Positions 23,301 to 34,601 of a DNA stretch of 64,000 nt are shown one piece after another. The notes under the pieces were generated by a model. The model was not told the DNA's origin. It searched no databases and saw only the letters and a list, made by a program, of their open reading frames with translations. The stretch is from Anisus vortex (Eukaryota > Mollusca > Gastropoda > Planorbidae): assembly GCA_949126835.1 (NCBI GenBank), contig OX421507.1, positions 33,524,082 to 33,588,081 of the forward strand, written 5' to 3'. Numbering within the stretch: the first letter of the stretch is position 1; every line of letters begins with the position of its first letter. Both the position numbers and the translations under genes were made by a program.

Positions 23301-26300
23301 ACGTGTTCCTTAGGTTGCCGACCCCTGCTATAGAGCATTCGCGTTGATTCTATAAATACTTTTCCTTACTAGATGTTCATCCCGAAAATGAGCAGTAGAT
23401 GCAATCAATTTTGCAGAAATTCCCATTACTATTAGCTGCTAGAAAAAGAATCGTGAATGGTTAAATAAAAACTGCAATATTATACAGTGTGTGTATCCTG
23501 AGGCACAGGGTTTTCTTATAACACTTGATACGTACGAATTCTTAGTTATTCTATTAATCTGGAAAAAAAAATATAAAAGTGGGGCCTTTTTCCTAAAATG
23601 TCGTTCCCCCTAGCGTCAAAACCTGGCTACGCCCTGACCCATCTATCTCCATCACCCCTTTTTATTTTTACATTATCCTTTAATATATCCACCGATCGTA
23701 TTGTTCCATCAATAAATGTGTATTGTATTTTAAGGAAATGTTACTATAAAGCGTTTGCAATCACGTGACAAAAAAGCACGTGATTTGTGTTTACTTTCTG
23801 TAATGGTGTACAAGTAATAATGGCCTCTGTATTAATACAGTTTCATATAGGCTCGAGCTTTTTTTTAAATGATGTGTTGTGTTTTAAGTCTTATTAAGAT
23901 TTAGGCTGTATTTTGTATGTGAAATAAAATAGGCTATTTTATTATTATCATAGACATAGATCATAGACGATGTGAGCCTATTAGTGACTTGACTAGATAG
24001 CCTATTCACCAACACTATCACTTGACATCGTAGCCTAGCCTACGAAACATTAAAAGTGTAGGCCTATAAAGTGAAATTGAAAGTGTAAATAGGTCTAGCC
24101 GGCCCTAGCCTAATCTTATTAATCAATTAATCTACAGTACTACTATTTACCTCCTTATTTTTGAGTAGGATAGCCAATATTCAGATGTGAATTTTGCATG
24201 ATAAAGAAGTACTTCACTTTCACCACGTTACATTTGTACCTCAAGTGGGTTCTTATATTTACACACATCACTAAAAATAGAGTAAAAACCTAAGCCACGC
24301 CCACTGAGAACGCTCTATATCTAGTAATTAATCATTAGTTACATCTTTAAAGTGTCTTACTTTAGAAAATATCATTGACCTTCTTTTTAATAGCCAGTTT
24401 ACATTAAAAATGAAACTCATCGATATTTTTGCAATAAGTTAAAATATCGTTTCACAAAATAATGTTCACGTGACAATAATGAATGTATGAAATATTCCAG
24501 CAATCGAAACCAGCAATGGAGAAACGGCGTAGAGCCAGAATTAACGCCAGTCTAGCAGAGTTACGTTCCCTGATCCCAGACTCTGTCAAAGGAAATGTAA
24601 GTTATTGTGTTTGATATTCCGTAACCTTTGTTTTGTGTTTATAATGTTCACAACGATTATTGGTAGCGAAAGTGTTGTAAGAGTCCGTTTGATGTGTGTG
24701 TGCTCAAACCATGGGCTATCAGCAGGGAGCCGGATTAAGACCATAAGTAGCCGTAAGCACTCAAACTATTATAGTGACTACTTTAGCTAATTATTAAACT
24801 ATTGAACTAATATTCAATATCTAATTCTGTAAATTACAATAAATAAAAAAACAACCCTGTTGTAAGTATTATTTGCAGCAATCAACAAAATGTCACATAT
24901 CATAGACAGAATTATGGGATATTTTCAATACCATTTACAGTGTGTGTTTGTATGTGTGGTCTGTGTGTGTTTGTATGTGTTTGTAATTGTGTGTGTGTTT
25001 GTATGTGTTTTTATGTGTTTGTATGTGTTTGTATGTGTGGCTGTTTGTATGTGTTTGTATGTGTGGTCTGTGTGTGTTTGTATGTGTTTGTAATTGTGTG
25101 TGTGTTTGTATGTGTTTTTATGTGTTTGTATGTGTTTGTATGTGTGGCTGTTTGTATGTGTTTGTATGTGTGTTGTGTGTGTGTTTGTATGTGTTTGTAA
25201 TTGTGTGTGTGTTTGTATGTGTTTGTATGTGTTTGTATGTGTTTGTATGTGTTTGTATGTGTGGCTGTTTGTATGTGTTTGTATGTGTGGTGTGTATGTG
25301 TTTGTATGTGTTTTTAATTGTGTGTCTGTATGTGGTGTGTGTGTGTGTTTGTATGTGTTTGTATGTGTGGTATGTATGTGCTTGTATGTGTTTGTAATTG
25401 TGTGTTTGTTTGTATGTGTGGTGTGTGTGTGTTTGTATGTGTTTGTATGTGTGTTGTGTGTGTGTGTTTGTATGTGTTTGTATGTGTGGTGTGTGTGTGT
25501 TTGTATGTGTTTGTATGGTGTACGGACATTTCATCCCGCGACATTTGATCCTGTGACAGTTACTCCCTGACACTTAACCCCACGACAGATAATCCCATTT
25601 ACACTTGGTCCCGCGACACTTAATCCCTCCCATCCCGCGAGATAGTCCCATATGTCCCTGAGTCTATCCAGCACTGACGAGTACCTAACTAGGCTAAAGT
25701 AAATTCGGCTAGGTATTGTGCTGGCCACACTATCACCTAGTAGGCCTCTGTCGTCACCACAAAAAATAGTGGACGCTGCTTAACCTGCCCTATGGATCAT
25801 ATTAGAGTCTAGACTAGACCCTCCCTCCATCCAACCTTCCATGTACAATAACCAACATTGACCTACATTTAGTTGTTATTTCGTTTATTCGTTAGCATGT
25901 TATTCATAAAATACATAATAAAGTAAATTAAATGTTATTTTTAATGTGTATGTTTATACTCAAATTAACAGTGATGGTTGTCTTTTTCAGCAACAGAATC
26001 GGCGATATACAAAATTGGAAAAAGCGGATATTTTAGAAATGGCTGTTCGCTATTTGCGTCAATTGAAAGGTAGCCATTGTTCATTTTTAATATAAATGTT
26101 GACAGATACATGATTTGATTGATTTAGCAGAGAGAGATAGAAAGAGAGATAAAGAGAGAGAGAGAAGATACAAGTCAGTAAGTGATTGTGGGATTGAGTG
26201 TTTTATTTAATGATTGATTGCATGGTGGAGTATTAGTGCTTGTTATTTAATTATTATTGAATGAAAAACAATATTGGTGAGTGAGTTATTGAGTTGTTTG

Positions 26301-29300
26301 CTAGTGATTGAGTGAATCTACCGTAAGTTATTGATTGAGTACAACTGAATAAATGAGTCGGTTATTGATTGAACGGTCACGTCAGCGCGATCGGCTGGCG
26401 TACCGAAGATTATGGGTTCGAATCCTGGTGAAGGCTAATATTTATTCCCGGTACTGGTGGGTGTCCTTAAGTCTTCCCAGCTCTGATGGGTACCTGATAT
26501 TAGTTGAAGTAAAGGTAAAGGCGGCTGTGCATTGTGCTGGACACACAATCCTCAAGTATGTTGTAGCCACAGAAACTGGTGTACGCTGCTGCACCGGCCC
26601 TTTCCTTCAATCAACTTGGTCCGACGGGTACTTGACTTTTGTTATTAACCCTTACAGTCCCGGGCGCGTATATGGCGGAACTGAAGGCAGCATAGATAGA
26701 AGTAGGTCGGTACAGGAAGGGTTAATGAATGAATCTCTGGACAATCACTCAATTAATAAATTATTACGCTAATTAATGTATATTATTGAGTTTATTAAAA
26801 TAAACTATGTATATAAATAAACAATCTATACAGAAATGACCTAGTATATTTCTTATTCCACTATAGAGAAAACTGCAATGGATGTGATTCAAAGAACTTT
26901 ACCTTTACGTCCATCAGATTCGTTTTCTGGCCTGCTGAAAGATCGTCTACTTGACCAACTGAGTGGACCTGATTCACCCTCTTCATCAGGTAATTACATT
27001 GACTAAACATGTGAGCTGTAAGTGTGATTTTAAAGTTCATAGCCCAGCAAGCAAAACATACGAATGATTCTTATCTTATACATTACAGACGCTCCTTCTA
27101 TAAAGAAGATTATTGCGTCCTACGGTGTTCCGAGTCTAGTCTTGCATTTTTATTAATGTTTTTAATGATGTTAAGTTACTGGTTTTACTGGTTTGTTCAG
27201 GCAACCCATTCCAAGCCCGAATGCACTTGGGAAGAAAGAGTATTTATATGCATTTGTTCTCGCAAAAGGGACGAGGAAAGTGTTCCTGCCCTTATGTTTA
27301 TCTGAGCTTTGCAACAAGTTATTATTGGCTTGTATTTCTAAACAAGCTACATTGCCCGGTGTTGCCCGGGTGAAAAAAAACAGGACTGTATAAGGTGCAG
27401 ATAAAAAATTTATAAACTACACTTAAAAGAAAGCTATATCTAATATTTAAATTACAATTTTTTTTTACTGAAGACTTTTAGGAAAGTAATTTAAAATAAA
27501 TATTGTAATCGGGTTAAAAAAATAGTCAAGTATTTTTATTTAACAAAAATATAAATTGTCCGTAGATTTACAATGTCTTTTGTCATTAAAAGTTTGAGAA
27601 ACAAATTGTAGAAAAATAGGTATAGTCTAACTGGAGAATCGAACCCGGGTTGCCCGCATAGCAGTCCGCTACGTTAACCACTGAGCTAGCGAAGACACAT
27701 GTGCGGTGTGAAAAATTATTAGACAGTATATAGGCCTAGGCCTAAATAGGTCAGTGACACAAACTCACGTGTTTTCAAATTGACCAATGGGGATCCATGG
27801 ACACACACACACGATATTTTTATCTATATAGATTAGAGTTTAATGCCTTATGTATTATTACTACTTTGGGTTTTGGCCTGTGAGAATACAGCACCAAGTA
27901 TAGCATAATTAAGTGTATGTAGGTTAAGTATTACTGTCACACAATGTTGGTCTAACGAACTAGTGAAAAAGCTTTCAGCAAGTTTCACGGGTCCTTGAAT
28001 ATAAGGGGATTGTGTGGCCAGATCCCCATTGTTTTTACTTTCCTTAACAAACGATTAGAACTGTATATACTTGGTAGCACACGCCAGACACAGAGAAGTA
28101 AAAGAAACATGGTTGAATGACAATTAGATCGGGCGAAATGCTAGACAACGTTAGTTCAATCAAATAAAATGTGGATGAAATACAAGTAAAAAAAAATATT
28201 TAAAAGATATATTATACAATTTTAATTGGAGCCTTACTTGATGTACAAATAGTTAACTTATTAATGTATCAGTTAGACATAATAATGTATGTATTAAAGC
28301 ATTAAACGGTTAAATTCTAAAATAATTCTTTATAATTATTCAACAGGGGCCAAGGAAAGAGCTTCAGCCAGTAAATTGTCGTCTGCCAAGACAACATCAA
28401 TCATCACACGCTGCCTCCTGTCTTCAAACAACTTATCTAGTCAGCTGGCTTCACTTTCTAGACGGAAGCAAAGACCGTCAAGTCCAACGGCCAATGTCTC
28501 CTCCACATCAGACTACCTGGATATCGATAAATCTGCGACGGATGATGCGGACAAAGATCGAGAAAACGGAAATACCAAACAACGGAACGCAGGTGATTCC
28601 GAGAGCATCAAACATCCAAACCTGGCGGAGTATACGAATCAAAATGGCGTTTTGATAATCACCGAGGATGAAGCCGTGGCCGAAAATGAATACACTGTTA
28701 AGGTGGCGCCTCTCCTGAAAAATGAGTCGAACCCCAACATAAAATCTGCTGAGCTCGAATTTAACAAATGTCATATTGCCATGCAAACATCCCAGAATGT
28801 TCCAAATATCGAGGTAGTTTTGGGAATTCATAGGGAAGAAAATCAGAAAGACATAAGTACTGACATGATCCCCAGCAACCAACTGTGGGGTTCTGTGGAT
28901 CATGAGCCTCATCCTAGACACAAGGTCTCTGATAGTAAAACAATAGACGTCAAAGAAATGAAGAGTTCCACCATCACTGTAGCAACGAATAAACAAAACA
29001 TTTTAAATGGAAGCTTGGAGGCGTCGAAAATTATAGGAACTAGTCTTGAAAAAATGTCTTTGTCTATTGTTACACCGGAGGAAGATGTCCACGAAATGGA
29101 AAATGTATCCTCCAAAATGCTTCCAATTTACGTCTGCACCTCATTTGAAGACAATGAAACTCAATCAGCAACACCGTCATTTATGACTAACATAAAATCC
29201 GATGATTACATTACTGGCATAACAAATACAAGTGCTAGTCATTCACGTGACAAGGTATATCGTAAAGACACTACTTTCAGTCAATCAAAACACACACTTA

Positions 29301-30481
29301 AAAGACGAATAAATTTTGATGAAATAAACGAATGTTCAGAATCCAATTTTCTGTTGAATCTGTCTAAGAAATTTCATGATGAAAAAACGCCTACACACAA
29401 TTCTCATACTGACATTTGCGCACTGTCCTTACGACCTACACATAATTTAAATCTTACTGCTGGACATGTCACGGAGAATCCATACACTGACAACCTTTCA
29501 AAAGGTGTTGCCAGCGATTCACACAATAAAACTCTATTCAGCCTACCGTGTTCATCTGCTTGCAGAAGTCCAGTGCAAAATGTTTTCAATGCTCATCAAA
29601 AACTGAACCAACGCTTAATAAAAACTATACAAGAGGATTCCATTGTTCAGAATTTTGAGAACAGTGTAGTAACAAAACGTGGAAATACTTCTAAAAGATC
29701 TATACTTTTTCATGAGCAGCATGATGGAATTTCTCATATTGCAAATACTGACTTTATTGTATGCGATCATCAGAAGAAATCAACAAACATAATGAGCGTA
29801 TCTAAATGTCCGGATGATTCTGGGAATATTCGTGGCATTTGTTCTGATACTTGTGTTCCGACAGCAAACTCCAGTGTTAATGGAGTATTACACAACTCAA
29901 CTCCACTACATCCACATGGCATAAGCAGTTTAACAGTTCCTTCTCGAAATGATAGAATAGTATCGAGGGACTTCGACGCAAATGGATCAACAAACGATTT
30001 GAAGGGCGATCGCCAAGCGGCTCATACTAAAAATGCCAAGGTTCGTGATATTTCATGTTATTCCCAACCACTCAACTTGACTAAGAACGCATGCAACAAT
30101 TACCTAGTTGAACATCGTAACTATGGTGCAGTCAAAAGTGTCTCTCTGTGCGATTCACTGAGTCTGCCTATAATGCAGACACAATTAGAGGGCATAGAAC
30201 ACGGATATGTTTTAAACTTATCTACCGTTCCACGAGGCTCTAGTGACGTCACTAACTCTGACATTCCAAGTGAACATCAACAGTCTTGTATAAACAATTC
30301 CTTCATCATGCATTCACCCCACGAACCGGTGAACTTATCCACCAAGCCAATCACCGGACTGAGCTTTTCTAAACCAAGGAGTAGTTCTTCATCGTCCGAC
30401 AGCTCTTTTAGCTCTTTCGGATCACAGAAATATCTGGTCAGACCCGAGGATTTAGACGATGATGTCTGGAGGCCCTGGTGA
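20325..30481 (+). CDS. Hairy/Enhancer-of-split (HES) type bHLH-WRPW transcriptional repressor, 5 coding exons, 829 aa
   Basis: Joined exons 20325-20381, 24501-24596, 25991-26069, 26867-26989 and 28347-30481 give one open frame of 830 codons; all introns are GT/AG and all phases agree (0, 0, 1, 1). Residues 20-77 are a bHLH domain: the basic region has KPAMEKRRRARIN with the proline typical of HES proteins, and helix 2 has the signature KLEKADILEM. The protein ends in WRPW (826-829), the tetrapeptide that recruits Groucho/TLE corepressors. The first two intron positions, before the SKP motif and in the loop, match those I recall for vertebrate HES genes. The family acts in the nucleus as a DNA-binding repressor, often downstream of Notch. 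Odd points: about 710 residues come from the last exon, which is low-complexity and serine/asparagine-rich; the usual Orange domain is not visible; the family is usually 200-450 aa. Orthology to a particular HES, hairy or deadpan gene is not resolved. Confidence 0.9.
20476..21536. repeat. 16-bp satellite in HES intron 1
   Basis: About 66 copies of GAGTATATTTACTGTT, starting about 95 bp after the exon 1 donor. Variants are C/A at the ACTG position, TCG for TTG, and one poly-T expansion at 21031. Confidence 0.96.
21856..23644. mobile_element. Non-autonomous hAT-like element, 1773 bp, perfect 8-bp TSD
   Basis: The element spans 21864-23636. It starts CAGTAGCGTAGCCAGGG and ends CCTGGCTACGCCCTG, its near-inverse. 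ACCCATCT flanks both sides (21856-21863, 23637-23644), within a former (TATC)n tract. Inside, 21990-23327 holds decayed sequence of the CAGGGGTCGGCAACC hAT family, including its right end at 23313-23327. Confidence 0.85.
22615..23070 (-). pseudogene. Decayed hAT transposase fragment
   Basis: Minus-strand reading has an open piece (FPNLRQIKIDEHFQRYTSYI, then KFGEF) with the spacing of the FPxL...F..RFxDF region of ZBED5/GTF2IRD2-like hAT transposases. Frames are broken on both sides. A perfect 18-bp hairpin lies at 23025-23070. Confidence 0.4.
24501..24596 (+). CDS. HES-like gene, coding exon 2 (basic region and helix 1)
   Basis: 32 codons follow the acceptor TATTCCAG and end before GTAAGT. 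The exon encodes QSKPAMEKRRRARIN, then helix 1 and the start of the loop (SLIPDSVKGN). The basic residues that contact DNA are intact. Confidence 0.92.
24940..25515. repeat. GT-rich minisatellite in HES intron 2
   Basis: TTTGTATGTGTTTGTATGTG units with larger blocks of 100-150 bp repeated several times. Confidence 0.95.
25525..25640. repeat. Degenerate CCCGCGACA repeat
   Basis: About six diverged units of roughly 17-20 bp such as ATTTCATCCCGCGACA and ACTTGGTCCCGCGACA. Confidence 0.7.
25640..25800 (+). mobile_element. SINE, 3' part only
   Basis: CTGAGTCTATCCAGCACTGA, GGCTAGGTATTGTGCTGGCC and the CTTAACCTGCCCTATGGATC end. Confidence 0.7.
25991..26069 (+). CDS. HES-like gene, coding exon 3 (loop and helix 2)
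   Basis: The acceptor is TCTTTTTCAG and the donor GTAGCC. It encodes QQNRRYTKLEKADILEM and the rest of helix 2 (AVRYLRQLK). The exon is 26 codons plus one base, so the intron is phase 1. The 1.4-kb intron before it holds a (GT)n-rich block, a short degenerate repeat and a SINE fragment. Confidence 0.92.
26370..26640 (+). mobile_element. tRNA-derived SINE in HES intron 3
   Basis: GGTCACGTCAGCGCGATCGG, box B GGGTTCGAATCCTGG, CTCTGATGGGTACCTGATAT and a GGTCCGACGGGTACTTGAC end. Confidence 0.85.
26645..26725 (+). mobile_element. 73-bp TTAA-flanked mini-element, copy 1
   Basis: Element 26649-26721 starts CCCTTACAG and ends GGAAGGG, between two TTAA sites (26645-26648, 26722-26725), like a piggyBac-type MITE. 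Its inverse copy is at 60133-60205. Confidence 0.75.
26867..26989 (+). CDS. HES-like gene, coding exon 4
   Basis: Phase-1 exon of 123 bases after the acceptor CACTATAG, with donor GTAATT. It follows directly on the bHLH, where HES proteins normally carry the Orange domain. Only a short stretch near its end (LLKDRLLDQL) recalls the last helix of an Orange domain; the YxxGFxEC-type core is absent. Confidence 0.8.
27070..27345 (-). mobile_element. LINE 3' end in HES intron 4, minus orientation
   Basis: TACAGACGCTCCTTCTATAA, ATTGCGTCCTACGG and GTTCAGGCAACCCATTCCAA as at 10083, extending further into the ORF. Confidence 0.8.
27624..27698 (-). mobile_element. tRNA-like SINE head, different family
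   Basis: Reverse strand has TAGCTCAGTGGTTAA (box A) and GGGTTCGATTCT (box B) at tRNA spacing. The acceptor-stem ends do not pair, so it is not a tRNA gene. Confidence 0.55.
28347..30481 (+). CDS. HES-like gene, coding exon 5 (long C-terminal region, WRPW, stop)
   Basis: A single 2.1-kb exon after the acceptor TTCAACAG, open for 710 codons in the phase set by exon 4. The composition is polar and repeat-poor, with no domain I recognise. A serine-rich run lies shortly before the C-terminus, and the last residues are DDDVWRPW followed by TGA. Its final 54 coding bases are the first unit of a six-unit 67-bp tandem array (see 30428-30829). Confidence 0.93.
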
Positions 30482-30829
30482 AGATGGCATCCGCAAATAT
30501 CTGGTCAGACCTGAGGATTTAGACGATGATGTCTGGAGGCCCTGGTGAAGATGGCATCCGCAAATATCTGGTCAGACCTGAGGATTTAGACGATGATGTC
30601 TGGGGGCCCTGGTGAAGATGGCATCCGCAAATATCTGGTCAGACCTGAGGATTTAGACGATGATGTCTGGAGGCCCTGGTGAAGATGGCATCCGCAAATA
30701 TCTGGTCAGACCTGAGGATTTAGACGATGATGTCTGGGGGCCCTGGTGAAGATGGCATCCGCAAATATCTGGTCAGACCTGAGGATTTAGACGATGATGT
30801 CTGGGGGCCCTGGTGAAGATGGCATCCGC
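30428..30829 (+). repeat. 67-bp tandem array, six units, duplicating the HES 3' coding end
   Basis: Stop codons fall at 30479, 30546, 30613, 30680, 30747 and 30814, exactly 67 bp apart. Each unit starts at AAATATCTGG, encodes the last 17 residues, carries TGA and ends with GATGGCATCCGC. Unit 1 is the real coding end; units 2-6 lie in the 3' UTR. Units 1, 2 and 4 encode WRPW; units 3, 5 and 6 have GGG for AGG and would encode WGPW. Unit 1 also differs by a silent CCC/CCT change. Confidence 0.95.
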
Positions 30830-30952
30830 CTGTGTATGAATGATTATAATTAGACTGGTGTCACGTGGCCTCTCATAGTGCACGCCGAATTCTTCACTGC
30901 TTTCTACGCCCATTCCTGTACACTTGACCTCTCTAACTACAGTACTACAGAG

Positions 30953-31110
30953 TGCTTCAATATCTGCCTAGTGCTTCAATATCTGCCTAGCGCTTCAATA
31001 TCTGCCTAGTGCTTCAATATCTGCCTAGTGCTTCAATATCTGCCTAGTGCTACAATATCTGCCTAGTGCTTCAATATCTGCCTAGTGCTTCAATATCTGC
31101 CTAGTGCTAC
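30953..31110 (+). repeat. 20-bp tandem repeat in the HES 3' region
   Basis: About eight copies of a unit reading GTGCTTCAATATCTGCCTA, with single-base variants. It lies about 120 bp after the 67-bp array and before the likely poly(A) signal, so it is probably in the 3' UTR. Confidence 0.9.
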
Positions 31111-31204
31111 TCCCACATCGTTGCCTTGATTGTTTTGTTATAGGTGGCTTCAATTCAATATTATTGAAATTTGAAATGTAAAAAATGTAAGCTATTGAAG
31201 AAGT

Positions 31205-31210
31205 AATAAA
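31205..31210 (+). terminator. Candidate poly(A) signal of the HES-like gene
   Basis: AATAAA about 720 bp after the stop codon, the first canonical hexamer downstream of the two repeat arrays. A second AATAAA lies close by, near 31276. Confidence 0.4.
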
Positions 31211-31214
31211 CCTT

Positions 31215-32560
31215 TTTCTATTACATACTTAAAGGCTTTTTTTCATAAACGATAATGGGTAGTTTTAAGAGTAAAATAAAGTTTGGGTAAAGCTTCTCAT
31301 TTAAAATCTTTAGAATTCTTACTTCATGTCAAAATTTAACATATTTAGTCTTTCAAATAAGCATACACAATTCTGTTGAACGAAATTGAATGACAATTAA
31401 ATATTTTATCAAGTTATTATGGTTCTAATCACCTTGAAATTGTAAATTTTAAAACTATTTTATTGAACCCCTCAATATAGTATATATTTGTATATTAAAG
31501 TACTCAATGAAGATGTCTTTTAAATAACTTTCTGTCTAAATAAAAAGGTTTTCTGAGGGTGGAGGAGGGGTTGGTTTTATTCAAGCCTATATAGACAGAA
31601 CAAAATATGCAGGGTGTCGGTTGAAGAGATCACTGGCCGCCCCCCCCCCTCCCACTCCTGGACAAGGTCATGTTTTTTGTTTTCTATTAAAATCTTTTTT
31701 ATAGCGCTTAGTATTATAATATTACGGGTTTTAAAAAGTACGTTCCTAAACACTAAACCAATAAAACCCATAAGAACCACATTTGAGAAGAGAAAAAAAA
31801 AGTTTGTAATCTATCAACATGTTATAATCACATCGATCTAAGGAAAATCGCCATTTTTCTTTGCCCTGCCTTTGTACTCCGGTGGGCTTCTCACGCCTCA
31901 GAAATCCATGCTCTGGTGTCCGCCCATTATACGCAGTGATCTCAATGGTCAATGGCCATACACAATGTTAACAGATACGGCTGGTCGATCTTCTTTCTAC
32001 TTCACGCTTTGTGCAAGCTGGCACCATACAATTATTATCGGCCTTTGTTCGAGGTTACTACCCTTCCACACTGCTTTCTCTGACAGTAAACAATGTTCAA
32101 ATTTTCATTTCTTTAGAAAACAAAAACAGCATCTAGATATCTAACTTTAACAATATACTTCAATAGAATAGCTACACTTATAGTTATAATAATTTGTATA
32201 ATTAGATCAAGTACTCAAAGCAAAAAAAAAAATATTTTAAGAAAAACTTAAAAGAACCGAATATAAATTCTCAATATATTTCATGGGTTGTTTTGCTTTT
32301 GTTTACTAGATAGCAGTATAAAAATATCGTAAATTGCGCCATGTTACCCTGTTCTTGAGTTACCACATAATAACGTTCTTTGGAAGGTTTGTCTATTCTA
32401 ATTATGTTGGCCTACTGCTTTAGCGTCATATTTTTAATGCTCTTGTTTTATGTAACGATAACTGTTTTTATCATTGAACTGTGGTTATTTTGTTATCATT
32501 TATTGGCCTATAGAGTATAAATATTTTACGGTTCTATACACGACTAGACTAGTCTGTTTT
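31215..32560. other. Intergenic, AT-rich
   Basis: No gene signal seen; short C-run near 31640. Confidence 0.4.
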
Positions 32561-32564
32561 CTTG

Positions 32565-32680
32565 GGCACGGTGGACGAGCGGCAGTGCGTTCGATTGGCA
32601 ATCCGGAGGTTCTGGGTTCGAATTCTGGTGAAGGCTAGGATTGTTTTCTCGGGACTTGAAAGGTTTCCCTTATTTAGTCT
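32565..32680 (+). mobile_element. SINE, 5' head only
   Basis: GGACGAGCGGCAGTGCGTTC, box B GGGTTCGAATTCTGG, then TCGGGACTTGAAAGG; body missing. Confidence 0.8.
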
Positions 32681-33119
32681 GTTTTCTGAAGTGTTTTTTT
32701 AATAATTAAATTGTTTCTGTTATTATTTTTTAAACAGTTTTTCTTGTATACTTTATTTCTTATAATTATTCTACTGTTCAATGCGAACAGTAGGTCCTAT
32801 AAAACCCATATAAATGTATATGTTGGCCTATATATACATTTATATGTGTATGTTTGTGTGTGTATGAGAGAGTGCAATTTTGTATAATTCAAGTTTTGAA
32901 CGAAAAATTAAATGTATAGACAGTTTCGTGTATGCGTTCATAATTTCGATTTTTTAAATTTTTACAATCCTTTATTCCTATTGTAAATACATTTTGATAT
33001 ATATCAACCGCTTGTTTGTTTTACTTGTTTGTTTTTTTCTTTGCTTTTTTTTTGTCATGAATAGAAAAATTTACTACTCTGTGGACTGACCATTATATCT
33101 TATGAAACTATTTTATTTC

Positions 33120-33560
33120 TCAGCGGAGTGACGTCCCCGTGGGCAACTCTGTGTCAACGGTCATTCTTTAGGCAGTAACAGATCGCTCAGCTTCATATTG
33201 TCAGGTGCTACCCGCATTTACCTGCTCTTGTCAACCGGTCATTTCGACCCACTTGTCATACGTCTAAGCCCCCCCCCCTCTCCACCTTTCCCCGTTTCGG
33301 TCGTAGGGCGGGATTTAAGACCCGTTCAGCCGTGGCCGGACTGAAAATGAAAAATAAACACGGACGTCGAATGGCGATTCTCATGTCATCGTCCTGACCC
33401 GTCCGTCGCCTCCACCCCACCACCCCTCCTCAACACACCCCCATCCCCCCCCACCCTATACACCCCTAAACGCACATACTCGCGTGCATGTTGATTCACC
33501 AATGAGTGGCTGGGGGTTCGCACCGTGACCGTCCGTGTTGAAAGAAGAGGAGAGAAGAAT
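33120..33560. other. GC- and CpG-rich block between the convergent genes
   Basis: Markedly richer in CpG than its flanks (AGGGCGGGATTTAAGACCCG, ACGGACGTCGAATGGCG). No frame or exon supported; it could be an unannotated promoter or exon. Confidence 0.3.
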
Positions 33561-33839
33561 GAGAAAAAAAAAAAAAGAAGCTATCTCTCAACTTAGCATA
33601 ATGTTGAATGTTAGTCCCGTGGGAAAATGTTTAGAACTCTCATACCCCGTCTAGCTGACGGACATTATATCCCTCTGTCCTCCATCTGTCTATGTGTCTG
33701 TCCATTTGATTATCTGATTGGTATATTTAACCACAGTAAATTTAGCACTGCATTAGTGAAAAGGAGGTTGAAAATATAAGTGAATAATTGTAATAGGGTC
33801 CTTTTCAACAAAATATTCATTAATCTGCCTAAAAATCTT

Positions 33840-33844
33840 TCTTT

Positions 33845-33890
<46 letters not shown>

Positions 33891-34000
33891 AACTATCTAT
33901 CTATCTATCTTTCTATCTATCTATCTATCTATCTACCTATCTACCTACCTATCTATCTATCTACCTACCTATCTATCTACCTACCTATCTATCTATCTAC

Positions 34001-34035
<35 letters not shown>

Positions 34036-34065
34036 CCTATCCATCTATCTATCTATCTATCTAAA
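33840..34065. repeat. (TATC)n microsatellite
   Basis: About 55 units with ACCTACCT interruptions. Confidence 0.95.
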
Positions 34066-34303
34066 GATCCAATTATGTGTCTTCATCTGTCTAATTATGA
34101 ATCGACATAGATATGCTCTAACGGTCGACTTATTTATATATCCTGTCTTAAAAATTATAAATATACCAATAAGTCTGTGTCTCTATCTATATTGTGTATA
34201 TATAAATGTAAGTATCTATCTTAAAAGTTTACAGACGTTCTTACTAGAAAGAAGTTTATTACGTCATGGGCCCGAAAATCTAGCAGGGCGGTAGGAATTG
34301 GAC

Positions 34304-34601
34304 CATAGACTATAATAAGATGGACCGCTTGCTCAATTTTTAGAGCTTATATCAACTTTTTTCCCGTGCGCAACCAATAAGGCTGTCTTAAATTACTTCT
34401 ACGCACCTCCTTGTTTCTTAAATGTTTCCGCTTTATACAACTTTCGATTTTAATTTTAATTTTTCATTGAGAAAATCGAAGCGATTCAATAAAACGGAAG
34501 TGCAAAGGAAACAACGAAACGGAAATTCCGAAAATCAATGTTTCGAGTCATCATATAGCAGAAATATTAAAGCAAGCGGTCCATGTATATTATAGTCTAT
34601 G
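34304..34601. mobile_element. 298-bp MITE with about 30-bp inverted ends
   Basis: Left CATAGACTATAATAAGATGG then ACCGCTTGCT; right AAGCAAGCGGT then ATTATAGTCTATG. ATTGGAC flanks both sides (34297-34303, 34602-34608). Superfamily not certain. Confidence 0.8.

Noticed and set aside
27624..27698. tRNA gene on the minus strand
   Set aside because: A and B boxes are visible but acceptor-stem ends do not pair; it is a SINE head.
28508..28996. 162-codon minus-strand frame
   Set aside because: Antisense to the well-supported last HES exon, with no signals of its own.
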